The notes: generated by a model not told the origin, from the letters alone. A stretch of DNA of 64,000 nt from Pseudoduganella armeniaca (GCF_003028855.1 NZ_CP028324.1:3472001-3536000); one strand, 5' to 3'. Positions 28,964 through 38,526 are shown, counted from the first letter of the stretch. Made by a program: numbers and translations.

Positions 28964-30628
28964 ATGGGCGCGGCGGACGAAGGCGGCGGTCGGACCGCGG
29001 CGCTGGCGGCCTGGCGCGCGGCGCTGGGCGTGGAGCGGGTCGTTACCGACCCGAGCCTGCTGGCGCAGTACGCGGCCAGCACGGCCGGCTGGAGCACGAT
29101 GCCGCTGGCGGTCCTGCGGCCCCATAGTACGGATGAGGTGGTGCAGGTCGTCCGTGCGGCGGCAGCGGAGCGCGTGCCGCTGTATCCGGTCAGCGCGGGG
29201 CGCAACTGGGGCTATGGCGACGCCTGTGCGCTGAGCGACGGCCATGCGATCGTCGACCTGTCCGGCATGAACCGCATTCTGGAAGCGGACGCGGAACTGG
29301 CCTACGTCGTCATCGAACCGGGCGTGACACAGCAGCAGCTGTCGCGCTACCTGCTCGAGCAGGGCTTGCCGTTGTGGATGGACTGTACCGGCGCAGGGCC
29401 GGATACCAGTCTCGTCGGCAACATCCTGGAGCGGGGCTTCGGCCATTCGCCCTACGGCAACCGCTTCCAGAGCGTGGCCGGCATGCGCATCGTGCTGGCC
29501 GACGGCGACGTGGTGGACACCGGCTTCGGCCATTTCCCGACCGCCATGAACGGCCGGGTCTACCCGTACGGCGTCGGCCCCCACGTGGATGGCCTGTTCA
29601 CGCAGTCGAATTTCGGCATCGTGACCAGCCTGGGCTTGTGGTTGATGCCGCAGACGACGGCCTTGAACCATTTCCTGTGCGCGGTGCCGGCGCACGAGGA
29701 CATCGCTGCCGTCATCGACGCCTTGCGGCCGCTGAGGCTGGACGGCACACTGCGCAGCATCCTGCATATCGGCAACGACCTGCGGGTACTGTCCGGCGGC
29801 ATGACCTATCCGCGCGAACTGGCCGGCGCCACCGGCCCGCTGCCGGACGCCATCCGTGCCGACTTGCGCCAGGCTGCCGGCATCGGTGCCTGGACCGTTT
29901 CCGGTGCCTTGTACGGCAATGCCGACCAGGTCGCCGCGGCGCGCCGCGCACTGCGCCGGGCACTGCGGCCGACGGCGGCACGGCCCCAGTTCCTCGATGA
30001 GCGCAAGCTGGACGCCGGCGCGCTGCTGGCACGCCTGCTGGGCAATTCCGGCCCCGGCCGGCGCCTGGCCGCCCGGGTGGCGCTGGGCCGCGCGCTGTTC
30101 GACATGAACCGCGGCATGCCGAACGGCCGGTTCCTGGCCGGGGCGTACTGGCGCCGCCGCGGTGGCCTGCCGCCGGGGTTTCCCGCAGGCGCCAATCCCG
30201 CGCTGGACAACTGCGGCATGCTGTGGGTCTCGCCTGTGCTGCCGATGCGCGGCGCCGACCTGCTGCGCGTGCACGCGCTGGCCGAACCCATCTTCCACGC
30301 GCACCGCTTCGACCTGTTCGCCACCTTCAGCATGATCAACGAGCGGGCCCTGGGCGGCGTGCTGACGGTGGCCTACGACAAGGAAGATCCGGACGAAGCC
30401 GCGCGTGCCCGGGCCTGCTACCAGCAATTGTTCGACACGCTGGTCGGGGCCGGCTACATTCCCTACCGGGTCGGGCTGCAGTCGATGGCCGCGCTGGACA
30501 ACGGCGACGACGCCTACTGGCGGATGGTCGGGCGGATCAAGGCGGCGCTGGATCCGAATGGGATCATCGCCCCGGGACGCTACGCGGGGCGGGGCGAGGG
30601 CCGCGGTGTGGGGATGTGGCAGGGCTGA
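28964..30628 (+). CDS. FAD-linked oxidase, p-cresol methylhydroxylase / vanillyl-alcohol oxidase type
   Basis: This 554-residue flavoenzyme has the PCMH-type FAD domain: YPVSAGRNWGYG, then HSPYGNRFQSVAGM, then GVGPHVDGLFTQSNFGIVT with LWLMP. These line up closely with p-cresol methylhydroxylase and vanillyl-alcohol oxidase. The C-terminal half has PYRVGLQSM, with the Tyr-Arg pair that activates the phenol in those enzymes, and ends DPNGIIAPGRY. A 4-hydroxyphenyl substrate is therefore likely. With the FeeM-like gene one base upstream, N-acyl-tyrosine is an attractive candidate. That is inference; the covalent flavin site was not identified. Confidence 0.85.
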   Translation: MGAADEGGGRTAALAAWRAALGVERVVTDPSLLAQYAASTAGWSTMPLAVLRPHSTDEVVQVVRAAAAERVPLYPVSAGRNWGYGDACALSDGHAIVDLSGMNRILEADAELAYVVIEPGVTQQQLSRYLLEQGLPLWMDCTGAGPDTSLVGNILERGFGHSPYGNRFQSVAGMRIVLADGDVVDTGFGHFPTAMNGRVYPYGVGPHVDGLFTQSNFGIVTSLGLWLMPQTTALNHFLCAVPAHEDIAAVIDALRPLRLDGTLRSILHIGNDLRVLSGGMTYPRELAGATGPLPDAIRADLRQAAGIGAWTVSGALYGNADQVAAARRALRRALRPTAARPQFLDERKLDAGALLARLLGNSGPGRRLAARVALGRALFDMNRGMPNGRFLAGAYWRRRGGLPPGFPAGANPALDNCGMLWVSPVLPMRGADLLRVHALAEPIFHAHRFDLFATFSMINERALGGVLTVAYDKEDPDEAARARACYQQLFDTLVGAGYIPYRVGLQSMAALDNGDDAYWRMVGRIKAALDPNGIIAPGRYAGRGEGRGVGMWQG

Positions 30629-30713
30629 CGGGCCGGTAAGCCGCTGGGGCCCTCGCTGCTTCGAGAGCGCGGCCCGAACAACTGGCCGCCCCGGCCTCGG
30701 CGTCCTGGCTACG

Positions 30714-33461
30714 CTACAACTGCGCCAGCATGCGCCGCACCTCGTCCTGCCGCTTGAAGTCCGGCTGCTTCAGCAGTTGTTCGCACTGGGCGCGCGCGCC
30801 GGGGCGGTCGCCCGATGTCAGCAGCGCCTGGGCCAAATGGAAGCGGATCTCGGCGGCCTGTGGCGCGCCGTCGACCGCCTTGCGCAGCAGCGGCAGCGCC
30901 CTGGCGGTATCGCCCTTTTCCAGCAGGATGGCCGCCAGCGTGTCCGCCACGGCGGCGTTGCGCGGTGCCAGCCGGTGCGCGCGCTCGGCATGCGCCAGGG
31001 CGCGCGGGTCCTTCTGCTGCAGCAGCGCCCAGGCCAGGTCGTTCAGCGCGACGACGTTGTCGGGCGAGCGCTCGACCACCTTCAGGTATTGGGCGCTGGC
31101 GCCGGCGAACTCGCCGGCCGCCATCAACGCACTGGCGTAGTACATGCGCGTGGGCTGGTCGGCCGGCTGCTGGTCGAGCCAGGCAGTCATGCGCGCCGTC
31201 GCCTCGGGCTGGCGTCCCGCCACCTGCAGGGCGCGATGCAGCGCGATCAGTACGGGCCCCGACGACGCCAGCTCGAAGGCCTGCTGGTAGCGCGGCACGG
31301 CGTCGGCGGCTTTTTGCTGCGCCATCAGCACGTCGCCCTCCAGCTTGAAGCCCAGCGGCGCCTTCGCATGGCGCTTTTGCCAGTCGCGCGCATGCGTCGT
31401 CGCCTCCGCCAACGCATTCTTTTCGATCAGCAGGCTCGACAGGAGAATGGCCGCCTCGCTGTTGTCGGGCTCGAGCTTGCTGGCCTTGCGTGCCGCCGCC
31501 AGGGCACCGTCCACCTGGCCGCTGCCCAGCTGCAGCGCAGCAATGCGCAGCGGGATCGCCGCGGCCTTTGGCTGCAGCGCGGCCAGCTTGTCGAAACTCT
31601 CCAGTGCGGCCTGGATCTGGCCGGCCTCGGCCTGCGTTTCCGCCAGCAGGGCCAGCGCGTCGGGTGCGCCGGGGTCGCTGCCGTGCAGTTTTTGCGCCAG
31701 GGTCAGCGCTTTCTGCTTCTCGCCGGCGCGCAGGTAGTAGGCGGCCAGCAGCTGGGCCGGCGCTGCCGCATCCGGATTCTCGCGATGCGCCTGCTCAAGC
31801 CAGCGGATCGCTTCGGCCGGCTTGCCCTGCCGCGTGGCCAGGCGCGCCAGCGCCGTCAGCAGGCCGACGTTGGTCTGGTCGCGCGCCAGCGCCGCCTCAT
31901 AGCGCTTGCGTGCGTCGTCCGGCCGGCGCGACACCACGTCCAGCTGGGCCAGGTTGTCGAGCGCCGGCTGGTACTGCGGATCGAGGGCCAGCGCCTGCTC
32001 GAAGCCGGCACGGGCGGCGTCGACGTCGCTGCGTGCCAACAGTACGCCGGCGCGCAGGTTCTGCAGCATCGCACTGTCGCCGGCCTTGATCATGCCGTCG
32101 ACCAGGCCCAAGGCCTTGTCGAACTGCTTGTCGCGCAGGTGCGTCAGCACCAGCAGCACGCCGGCCCGGCTGGCCTGGGTGGCACCCTGCGTGGCCTGCT
32201 CGAGTTCCGCGATCGCGGTGGGGTTGTCGCCCAGCCCAAGCCGGCTGACGCCGTGCGCCAGCCGCAGCCCGGACGCGTCGGGCCGCAACGCGCTGGCCTT
32301 CTGGAAATGTTGCGCCGCCTGGTTGAAGTGGCGCGCGCGCATTTCCGCTTCGCCGGCCAGGGCCAGCAGCTCGACGTCGTCGGGCGTCGCCTTGAGCAGT
32401 GGCTGGACCAGCTTCAGCGCGTCGCCCGGCATGCCGTTGCGCAGCGCCACGGTGGCCAGCAGCTTGGTCGCATAGGCGTTGCCGGGGTTGGCCTGCAGGA
32501 ACTGGTTCAGGTAGCGCTCGGCCTGGCTGTTGGCGCCGAGCGCCAGTTCGACGGCGCCAGCCAGCAGCACGCTGGGCATGTGGTCCGGCACGGCGCGCAG
32601 GACCTGTTGCAATTGCTCCAGTGCCGTTTTGAACTGGCCTTCGCGGAAATCCAGCAGCGCCTGCGAGTAAAAGATCAGCAGGCTGTTCGGCTGTGCCTTG
32701 CGGGCCTGGGCGATGCGCGTACGCGCTTCCTTGAAGCGGCCCGCCTCGATGTCGAGATTGGCCAGGTCCACCAGCGCCTGCACATTGTTCGGCTTTTGCG
32801 CGACGATCTGCTCGTAGGCCGCCCGCGCCGCGTCACGCTTGCCGTCGGCCCGCTGCAGGTCGCCACGCAAGCGCAGCGCATCCACACTGGCGGGGCTGGC
32901 CTTGATGGCCTGCTCCGTGAGCTGGCGCGCCTGCGCGCTGTCGCCGCCCGCCAGGGCAAGACGGGCCAGGCCCAGCGTGGCCTCGACCAGCCCGGGCTGG
33001 CGGCGCAGCGCTTCCTCGAACGCCGAGCGGGCATCGCCGGTGCGGCCCAGGCCCAGCAACGCCTGGCCGCGCAGGGCCAGCGCGGCAGGCTCGGTCGCAT
33101 TCGCGGTTTCCGCCAGCGCGCGCTCGTATTGTCCCTGCGCCAGCAGCGCGCGGCCGAGGGCGGCCAGCACCGGTGCCGGCGCCGCGCCGGCATCGCGCGC
33201 ACGGCGCAATTCCTTCTCGGCCGACAGCATGTCGCCGCTGTCGACGTACAGCTGGCCCAGCAGCAGCCTGGCCTCGGCATTGTCGGGCTGCTGCTGGACG
33301 GCATTCTTCAACTGGATGATGGCGGCCTTGGTATCGCCCTTGTCGCGGTAGCGGCGCGCGTCGGCCACCAGGTCGTCGGCGGGCGGGGTGCGGCTGCAGG
33401 CCCCCAGCATGAGCAGCAGGGGCAGGGCGGACAGGATGGTGCGGACAGGACGTGCGAGCAT
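30714..33461 (-). CDS. prsT: XrtA/PEP-CTERM system TPR lipoprotein PrsT
   Basis: This 915-residue lipoprotein has a signal with lipobox LMLGAC at the N-terminus. Tandem tetratricopeptide repeats follow over nearly its whole length (for example KAAIIQLKNAVQQQPDNAEARLLLG and AAIPLRIAALQLGSGQVDGAL). This is the size and composition of PrsT, a conserved partner of the exosortase/exopolysaccharide system, probably at the outer membrane. ATG 33461 has GGAGA six bases upstream. It is convergent with the FAD oxidase gene. Confidence 0.9.
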   Translation of the reverse strand: MLARPVRTILSALPLLLMLGACSRTPPADDLVADARRYRDKGDTKAAIIQLKNAVQQQPDNAEARLLLGQLYVDSGDMLSAEKELRRARDAGAAPAPVLAALGRALLAQGQYERALAETANATEPAALALRGQALLGLGRTGDARSAFEEALRRQPGLVEATLGLARLALAGGDSAQARQLTEQAIKASPASVDALRLRGDLQRADGKRDAARAAYEQIVAQKPNNVQALVDLANLDIEAGRFKEARTRIAQARKAQPNSLLIFYSQALLDFREGQFKTALEQLQQVLRAVPDHMPSVLLAGAVELALGANSQAERYLNQFLQANPGNAYATKLLATVALRNGMPGDALKLVQPLLKATPDDVELLALAGEAEMRARHFNQAAQHFQKASALRPDASGLRLAHGVSRLGLGDNPTAIAELEQATQGATQASRAGVLLVLTHLRDKQFDKALGLVDGMIKAGDSAMLQNLRAGVLLARSDVDAARAGFEQALALDPQYQPALDNLAQLDVVSRRPDDARKRYEAALARDQTNVGLLTALARLATRQGKPAEAIRWLEQAHRENPDAAAPAQLLAAYYLRAGEKQKALTLAQKLHGSDPGAPDALALLAETQAEAGQIQAALESFDKLAALQPKAAAIPLRIAALQLGSGQVDGALAAARKASKLEPDNSEAAILLSSLLIEKNALAEATTHARDWQKRHAKAPLGFKLEGDVLMAQQKAADAVPRYQQAFELASSGPVLIALHRALQVAGRQPEATARMTAWLDQQPADQPTRMYYASALMAAGEFAGASAQYLKVVERSPDNVVALNDLAWALLQQKDPRALAHAERAHRLAPRNAAVADTLAAILLEKGDTARALPLLRKAVDGAPQAAEIRFHLAQALLTSGDRPGARAQCEQLLKQPDFKRQDEVRRMLAQL

Positions 33462-33633
33462 GGCGGTCTCCGTGGCTGGCTGAACTGCCAGCGTAGGAAA
33501 TCGCCATCGGTCCCTGTTGATCGCCCTCAAGGCGGCGCCGCATCGGGGAAGATGCCGCGCAGGGCGGGGCGACTTTCGGGTCAGGCGCCCCAGCCGGGCA
33601 GCTGGGCTGACACAGGCTCGGGAATCGCCCGGC

Positions 33634-34320
33634 CTACTGCATGGTGGCCTGGCGGCCCGCGCCCTGCACCGGTGGCGCGGCGCGGGCGCCGCCGAGGAAC
33701 GGCGTGGTGGAGCGCCGCCCCGCATCGATCAGTCCGCGCTGCGTGGCGACGACGACGGCATGGGTGCGGGCCGTCGCGTCCAGCTTGCTCATCAGGCCCT
33801 TGACGTGGGTCTTGACGGTGCCGACGCCAATGCCGAGCTCGCGCGCGATCGATTTGTTGCAGCAGCCCTTGGCCAGCAATCGCAGCACGTCCGTTTCCCG
33901 TCCGGTCAGGGATTCGCGGCTGAGGCTGTCCGCGACGCAACGCGTGACCGCCTCGCTCAGGTAGCGCAGGCCCTGGCCCAGTTGGCGCACCGCGCGCACC
34001 AGTTCGTCGGCGGAGCACCCTTGCAGCAGATAGCCGTGCACGCCGCAGTCCATCGCCGTGCGCACTTCCCATTCCTTGTCCAGCTGCGTGACGATCAGCA
34101 CGCGCGGCGCATGGCCGAAGCGGTCCTGCGGCATCTGTCGCGCCAGCGCCAGGCCAGTGTCGTAGTCGGCGACGACGACCTGGGCACCGGCCTGGCCCTG
34201 CGGGTGGCTGGTGTGTACGGTCAGCGTGAATTCGCCGCACGGCGCCAGCAGCGCCTGCAGCCCCGCCGCCATGACGGCGTCGCGGTGCATGATGTGGACA
34301 TTCGGCTGGTGGATCGGCAT
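33634..34320 (-). CDS. LuxR/NarL-family response regulator
   Basis: From ATG 34320 (GGGAGA upstream) the 228-residue protein has a receiver-like N-terminal domain and a C-terminal LuxR-type helix-turn-helix (LTGRETDVLRLLAKGCCNKSIARELGIGVGTVKTHVKGLM). The receiver starts NVHIMHRDAV instead of the usual acidic pair. The candidate phospho-acceptor lies in VVVADYDTGL, so phosphorylation may be atypical. No kinase gene is adjacent. Its position next to prsT suggests control of the PEP-CTERM/exopolysaccharide genes. Confidence 0.85.
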   Translation of the reverse strand: MPIHQPNVHIMHRDAVMAAGLQALLAPCGEFTLTVHTSHPQGQAGAQVVVADYDTGLALARQMPQDRFGHAPRVLIVTQLDKEWEVRTAMDCGVHGYLLQGCSADELVRAVRQLGQGLRYLSEAVTRCVADSLSRESLTGRETDVLRLLAKGCCNKSIARELGIGVGTVKTHVKGLMSKLDATARTHAVVVATQRGLIDAGRRSTTPFLGGARAAPPVQGAGRQATMQ

Positions 34321-34450
34321 GGTGGTTCTCCCGTTCGGCAACGGCGGACGGCCGTTGTTTCTGTTGCATCCATGATGGAACTGCAACGCCGGCGTGACAA
34401 GTTAAGCGGTGTTAATTTGCTTAAACAGCCGGCGGGAGAGACGGGGCGGA

Positions 34451-34921
34451 TTACTTCAGTGCGGCGGGCTGGGCGGCGACGTCGGCGCCGCGCACCAGCG
34501 ATGCGAGGCGCAACGCGGCCTTCGCGTGGCTGCGTTCGGCCGCCTGCTGGTACAAGGACAGCGCACGCTCGTCCGCGCCCTCGGTGGCTGGCATGCGGAC
34601 CATCTCGGCCAACTGGAACGCCGATTCCGAGTCGCCGGCCCGGGCCGCTTCCTCGAACAGGCGCATCGCTTCGCCGCGCTGCTGGGTCTTGCTCTGGTAG
34701 ATCATGCCAAGTTCGCGCTTGGCCACGACGGAACCCTGCTCGGCCCACTCACGTAGGCGGCGCTCGGCGGCGGCGCCGCCATGGATCGTCAGTTTCTGTG
34801 CAACGGCCTCGATGACGGGCGCCGGCGGCACCGTGTCTTCCTTGGCCTGGCAAGCAATCAAGGCGCCTACCGAGACGAGTACGAACGCAATCAGCGCGCC
34901 CGACTTGTTAAATAATTCCAT
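34451..34921 (-). CDS. Sel1-like repeat lipoprotein
   Basis: This 156-residue protein has a lipoprotein signal (VSVGALIACQ, lipobox LIAC). About three Sel1-type helical repeats follow: VAKRELGMIYQSKTQQRGEAM, ESAFQLAEMVRMP and AKAALRLASLVRG, each spaced by about 36 residues. Such repeats bind peptides or proteins. No partner is indicated. It is a single gene between the regulator and a 360-base spacer. Confidence 0.8.
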   Translation of the reverse strand: MELFNKSGALIAFVLVSVGALIACQAKEDTVPPAPVIEAVAQKLTIHGGAAAERRLREWAEQGSVVAKRELGMIYQSKTQQRGEAMRLFEEAARAGDSESAFQLAEMVRMPATEGADERALSLYQQAAERSHAKAALRLASLVRGADVAAQPAALK

Positions 34922-35281
34922 ATTTTTCTTTTTGCCTCACTCAAACCTGCATGACGCGGTTGATAGGGATGCCTGATGCGGTTGCCTGCTGGAGCGTGCG
35001 CTGGCGCAGCGCCGCCCCGGGGGGCGCTACTGTACCACAAAATTTCCGACATGAAATATTGCAACACCTGCTGCCCAGCAGTAAGCGCCCGCGCGATTGT
35101 AGTCAGTTTCGCATCGCCATGGCGCACGATCGCTGTGGCGCGCCCTGCGCAAGCACCAGGCGCTATGACAGGGCGCTACGGCATTCGTGGCAATATTAGC
35201 ATGTCAACTTTGCGACAAGCCAGATGAAGAGGGCCGACTGGCGTAACAATTGTAACCAGTCGTTAGTACTGTCGAGCGCGC
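34922..35281. other. Intergenic region, 360 bases
   Basis: No convincing gene is seen. The base composition is lower in GC than the flanks around 35030-35070. Near 35236-35261 GACTGG...CCAGTC form a six-base inverted repeat enclosing a direct repeat GTAAC-AATT-GTAAC, just before the end of the convergently placed Hpt gene. It could end transcription or serve as an operator. Confidence 0.5.
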
Positions 35282-35680
35282 TCAGCGAGCGCTGGCGCGG
35301 CCCGCGTGCTGGTCCAGCCAGGCGCCGGCATGTTCCATCACGAGCCGCAGCTCGTTCTCGACGGCGGTGAAGAGTAGAGGGATTTGCAACACTTTACCTT
35401 CTGTCAGCGCCAGCTCCAGGCCGAGGCAGGCGGCGACAAAGCGTTTGGCGCCGAGCTCGGCAACTGTATCGCGCAGATGGTGGATGATGCGGCGCGCTTC
35501 CATGAAGCGCGCTTGCTGCACCGCGTCACCGGCCTGGTTCAGCGGTTCGATGCCCGTGCTGATGCAGTCGCGCACGATATGCACGACCTTGCGCACGGCC
35601 CGCTCGTCATTGCCGAGCGCTTCCACCAGCTCGTCGACGCAGAAAATGGTTTCGTCATGGGCACTTGCATAGGCCGTCAT
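35282..35680 (-). CDS. Hpt-domain-like protein
   Basis: This 132-residue helical protein from ATG 35680 (GGAG nine bases upstream) has MEARRIIHHLRDTVAELGAKRFVAACLGLELAL. This resembles the histidine phosphotransfer core, in which a histidine sits in a helix followed by a glycine and a conserved CxxLE helix. HHLRD would supply the phospho-histidine. A phosphorelay role is inferred; no hybrid kinase is adjacent. It follows the alpha/beta hydrolase gene by 10 bases and probably shares its transcript. Confidence 0.72.
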   Translation of the reverse strand: MTAYASAHDETIFCVDELVEALGNDERAVRKVVHIVRDCISTGIEPLNQAGDAVQQARFMEARRIIHHLRDTVAELGAKRFVAACLGLELALTEGKVLQIPLLFTAVENELRLVMEHAGAWLDQHAGRASAR

Positions 35681-35690
35681 GGAGACTCCG

Positions 35691-36983
35691 TCAATAGAAG
35701 GTCCAGTAGCGTCCCGCCGGGGCGTCCACTGGTTGCAGTCCGGCACGCTGGTGTGCCCGCAACTGCTGGTTGATCAGGTAATACATGTCCGCCAGCGCCG
35801 AGCGGCCCTCGGCGTAATACGAGTGGCCGATGAAGTCCGTGTCGACACTGCTGGCGTCCACCGTTTCCATGCCCGCCGCCACCACGAGCCCGTCGCCGCT
35901 GTCGCCGGCCCGGGCATAGCCATGGGCCCGTTTCGACATGCGCAGCGCCTCGTCGTTCGAGGACGCGTACAAGGTGACGGGGTTGCCCGCCGCCGCCAGC
36001 GCCGGCACGATATCGCGGCGGAACACGTCCGCATCGATATCGGGCGCGGTCAGGATGATCTCGCGCACCCGCCCGGCCAGCTCGGGCCGGGCCGCGATCA
36101 CGGCCGCGGTAGCCCGGGCCAGCGCCCGGTTGCCCATGCTGTGGCCCAGCAGATAAACGTGCTCGGCCGCCGTGCCGGCCAGGAAATCGGTCAGGAACTC
36201 CGTCAGCTTGGACTGCGTCCACTCGCAATTGGTTTCATCGACCATGTAGCCGGACAGGCGCCCCTGCGACGGCCAGCTGTAGAACAGCGGTACGCCGGCG
36301 AAGCCCAGGTCATAGGCGATCTGGCCGGTGCGGCGCGCCGCGTCCTCGAAGCTGACCCGGTAGCCGTGCACGAACAGCAGGGCGCTGCGCCCGCCGCTCG
36401 CCGCGATGGCCTGCGCCAGCGTGGGGAAGTACTGCTCGCGGGTGGCCAGTTCGGTGCGCAGCAATACCACGTGGCGCTCCGGGTCGGGGCGGAATTGCCA
36501 GCGCAGCAGGGAAGGCGACTCCAGCTCGCCCATGCGGTGGTCGCGCGGGATGCTGACCTCGCAACTGCCATAGGCCAGCGTGCCGCGGCCGGCGCCGAAC
36601 TGGCGCGCCGGGTGGCGGTCGCCGGTCTGCTGGCGGTCGGTGGCGAAGAACACCTGCATGACGGCATGGTTCGGCGTCTCGCCGGCCGTGCTGGTGCGCC
36701 AGTGGGTTTCCTGGGTGGCCATGGCAGCATGGCGGCGTTCCACCTCGTCCAGCAGGTTGCGCGCGGCGGCGCGCAGGTAGCGGTCGCCGGCCAGGCCGGC
36801 GGCCGCGAGCGCGTCGGACAGTGCGAACTGGCGCGACAGCGAACCCGGATCCTGTTCCAGGTCCAGGATCGCCTCCTCGACCCGCGGCGCGCGCGGGCCC
36901 AGGCGCGCCTTGAGCATCTGGTAAGCGGCGCTGGTGCCGCCCTCGGCGATCGCCGCGGTCACTGCGGAAGTGATGACATCCAT
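35691..36983 (-). CDS. Alpha/beta hydrolase, DUF900 type
   Basis: This 430-residue protein starts at ATG 36983 with GGAGG upstream. The N-terminal part (about 1-110) is helical. The hydrolase domain begins around NHAVMQVFFATDRQQTGD, the usual start of DUF900 domains. ALLFVHGYRVSFEDAARRTGQ, LFYSWPSQG and the nucleophile elbow LLGHSMGN are present. An acidic residue in DIDADVFRRDIVP and the histidine of IGHSYYAEG could complete the triad. The substrate is unknown; esterase or lipase-like activity is possible. Confidence 0.85.
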   Translation of the reverse strand: MDVITSAVTAAIAEGGTSAAYQMLKARLGPRAPRVEEAILDLEQDPGSLSRQFALSDALAAAGLAGDRYLRAAARNLLDEVERRHAAMATQETHWRTSTAGETPNHAVMQVFFATDRQQTGDRHPARQFGAGRGTLAYGSCEVSIPRDHRMGELESPSLLRWQFRPDPERHVVLLRTELATREQYFPTLAQAIAASGGRSALLFVHGYRVSFEDAARRTGQIAYDLGFAGVPLFYSWPSQGRLSGYMVDETNCEWTQSKLTEFLTDFLAGTAAEHVYLLGHSMGNRALARATAAVIAARPELAGRVREIILTAPDIDADVFRRDIVPALAAAGNPVTLYASSNDEALRMSKRAHGYARAGDSGDGLVVAAGMETVDASSVDTDFIGHSYYAEGRSALADMYYLINQQLRAHQRAGLQPVDAPAGRYWTFY

Positions 36984-37120
36984 CGGTGCTGCCTCCACTG
37001 CGCTGATTCCTGCGGCGACACCCGCAGTAACCCATAGTTCACCACAGTAGGTGAGGCAAGTCCAGTCTGACCTCAAGCGTGCAGCACGATTGCATACCGA
37101 TGTGCAAGGCACTAGTAAAT

Positions 37121-37139
37121 GAGAATAGTTTGCATTATC
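37121..37139. promoter_or_regulatory. Fur-box-like site before PepSY gene
   Basis: GAGAATAGTTTGCATTATC matches 13 of 19 positions of GATAATGATAATCATTATC and lies about 32 bases before the start of the PepSY gene. This suggests iron repression by Fur, in line with the iron-reductase-like family. Confidence 0.55.
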
Positions 37140-37170
37140 ATCCAGTGACTTTTCCCTACTTCGTCCCGCC

Positions 37171-38334
37171 ATGACACCTGTTACCATCCGCCGCTGGGCC
37201 TGGGTCCACAAGTGGAGCAGCCTGGTCTGCACCGTCTTCATGCTGCTGCTGTGCATTACCGGCCTGCCGCTGATCTACCATCACGAGATCGGCCACCTGC
37301 TGGGCACGGAAGTCGAGTCGAAGCCGATGCCGGCCGACACGCCCAAGGCCGACCTGGACAAGATCATCGCCGCCGCCAAGGCCATGTACCCGGGCAAGCA
37401 GATGATGTACATGTCGCAGGAAGCCGACGACGACACCATCTGGAACCTGACCCTGGGCGACAACGGCACCGACACGAATTACAAATTCACGGCGGTCGAC
37501 GCCCGTACGGCCGAGGTACTGCCCACGCCCCAGTTCGAGGGCAGCTTCATGTCCGTCATGTTCCACCTGCACGTGGACCTGTACGCCGGCCTGTGGGGCA
37601 AGCTGTTCCTTGGCCTGATGGGCTTGCTGCTGCTGGTGGCGATCGTCTCCGGCGTGGTGCTGTACGCGCCGTTCATGCGCAAGCTGGACTTCGGCACGGT
37701 GCGGCGCGCGCGCACCAACCGCACCAAGTGGCTCGACCTGCACAACCTGCTGGGCATCGTCACCCTGACGTGGGCGTTCGTGGTGGGCGCGACCGGCATG
37801 ATCAATACCTGGGCCGACCTGATGTTCAAGTACTGGCAGAACACGGAAATGGCGCAGATGGTGGCGCCGTACAAGGATGCGCCGCCGCTCACGTCGTTCG
37901 GCTCGATGCAGCAGGCCGTCGCCGCCGCCAAGGCGCTGGAGCCAGGCATGAAGATCGGCTTCATCGCTTTCCCCGGCACGCCCTACACTAGCGAGCACCA
38001 CTATGGCGTGTTCATGAATGGCACCACGCCGCTCACGTCGCGCCTGTACAAGCCGGTGCTGATCGACGCCCAGACGGCCCAGGTGACGGACAGCCGCGAG
38101 CTGCCGTGGTACCTCACCGCATTGCTGATCTCCCAGCCGCTGCACTTCGGCGACTACGGCGGCCAGCTGATGAAGTTCCTGTGGGCCGCGCTGGACGTGG
38201 CGACGATCGTCGTGCTGGGCAGCGGCCTGTACCTCTGGCTCAAGCGCGGTGTCGCCGTGCCGGCCCGGCGCGAGGACACGCCGGCCGACGCGGGCCTGAT
38301 GCCGGCGCTGGCGCGCCAGGGAGAAGCGCGATGA
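37171..38334 (+). CDS. PepSY-associated TM protein (iron-reductase-like)
   Basis: This 387-residue inner-membrane protein has four membrane segments: about 18-38, 140-165, 190-210 and 340-360. PepSY-type periplasmic parts lie between them. Histidines in HKW, HHEIGH, FHLHVDLY, DLHNLLG and QPLHFGDYG are in positions typical of the family, which binds haem and reduces siderophore-bound iron. The Fur-like box upstream and the coupled downstream 58-residue membrane protein (ATGA overlap) support an iron-uptake role. Confidence 0.88.
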   Translation: MTPVTIRRWAWVHKWSSLVCTVFMLLLCITGLPLIYHHEIGHLLGTEVESKPMPADTPKADLDKIIAAAKAMYPGKQMMYMSQEADDDTIWNLTLGDNGTDTNYKFTAVDARTAEVLPTPQFEGSFMSVMFHLHVDLYAGLWGKLFLGLMGLLLLVAIVSGVVLYAPFMRKLDFGTVRRARTNRTKWLDLHNLLGIVTLTWAFVVGATGMINTWADLMFKYWQNTEMAQMVAPYKDAPPLTSFGSMQQAVAAAKALEPGMKIGFIAFPGTPYTSEHHYGVFMNGTTPLTSRLYKPVLIDAQTAQVTDSRELPWYLTALLISQPLHFGDYGGQLMKFLWAALDVATIVVLGSGLYLWLKRGVAVPARREDTPADAGLMPALARQGEAR

Positions 38335-38507
38335 GCGACGAGTTCCTGCGCCTGTGGGGCGTCCCCATCCTGCTGGGCATCCTGACGACGATCGGCCTGG
38401 TCGCCGCGCTGCTGGGCGACGGCCTGCTGGACTACGTTTCCGCCATCGCGCTGGCCATCCCGATCGGACTGGGCGCCTGGCACAGCCTGCGCCGGCAGGG
38501 CCGCTGA
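38331..38507 (+). CDS. Small two-span membrane protein of the PepSY operon
   Basis: This 58-residue protein starts MSDEFLRLWGVPILLGIL, with hydrophobic segments at about 10-27 and 32-50 and a basic tail (HSLRRQGR). Its ATG overlaps the PepSY stop (ATGA). Small proteins of this type accompany PepSY iron reductases in many proteobacteria. Function is unknown; an accessory membrane role is inferred. Confidence 0.75.
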   Translation: MSDEFLRLWGVPILLGILTTIGLVAALLGDGLLDYVSAIALAIPIGLGAWHSLRRQGR

Positions 38508-38526
38508 CGCTGTCCCTCTGCCAGAA

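Noticed and set aside
30405..33803. Plus-strand ORF of 1132 residues
   Set aside because: It lies opposite prsT and has the typical shadow composition (Arg, Gln, Leu, Gly). The TPR repeats on the minus strand are clear.
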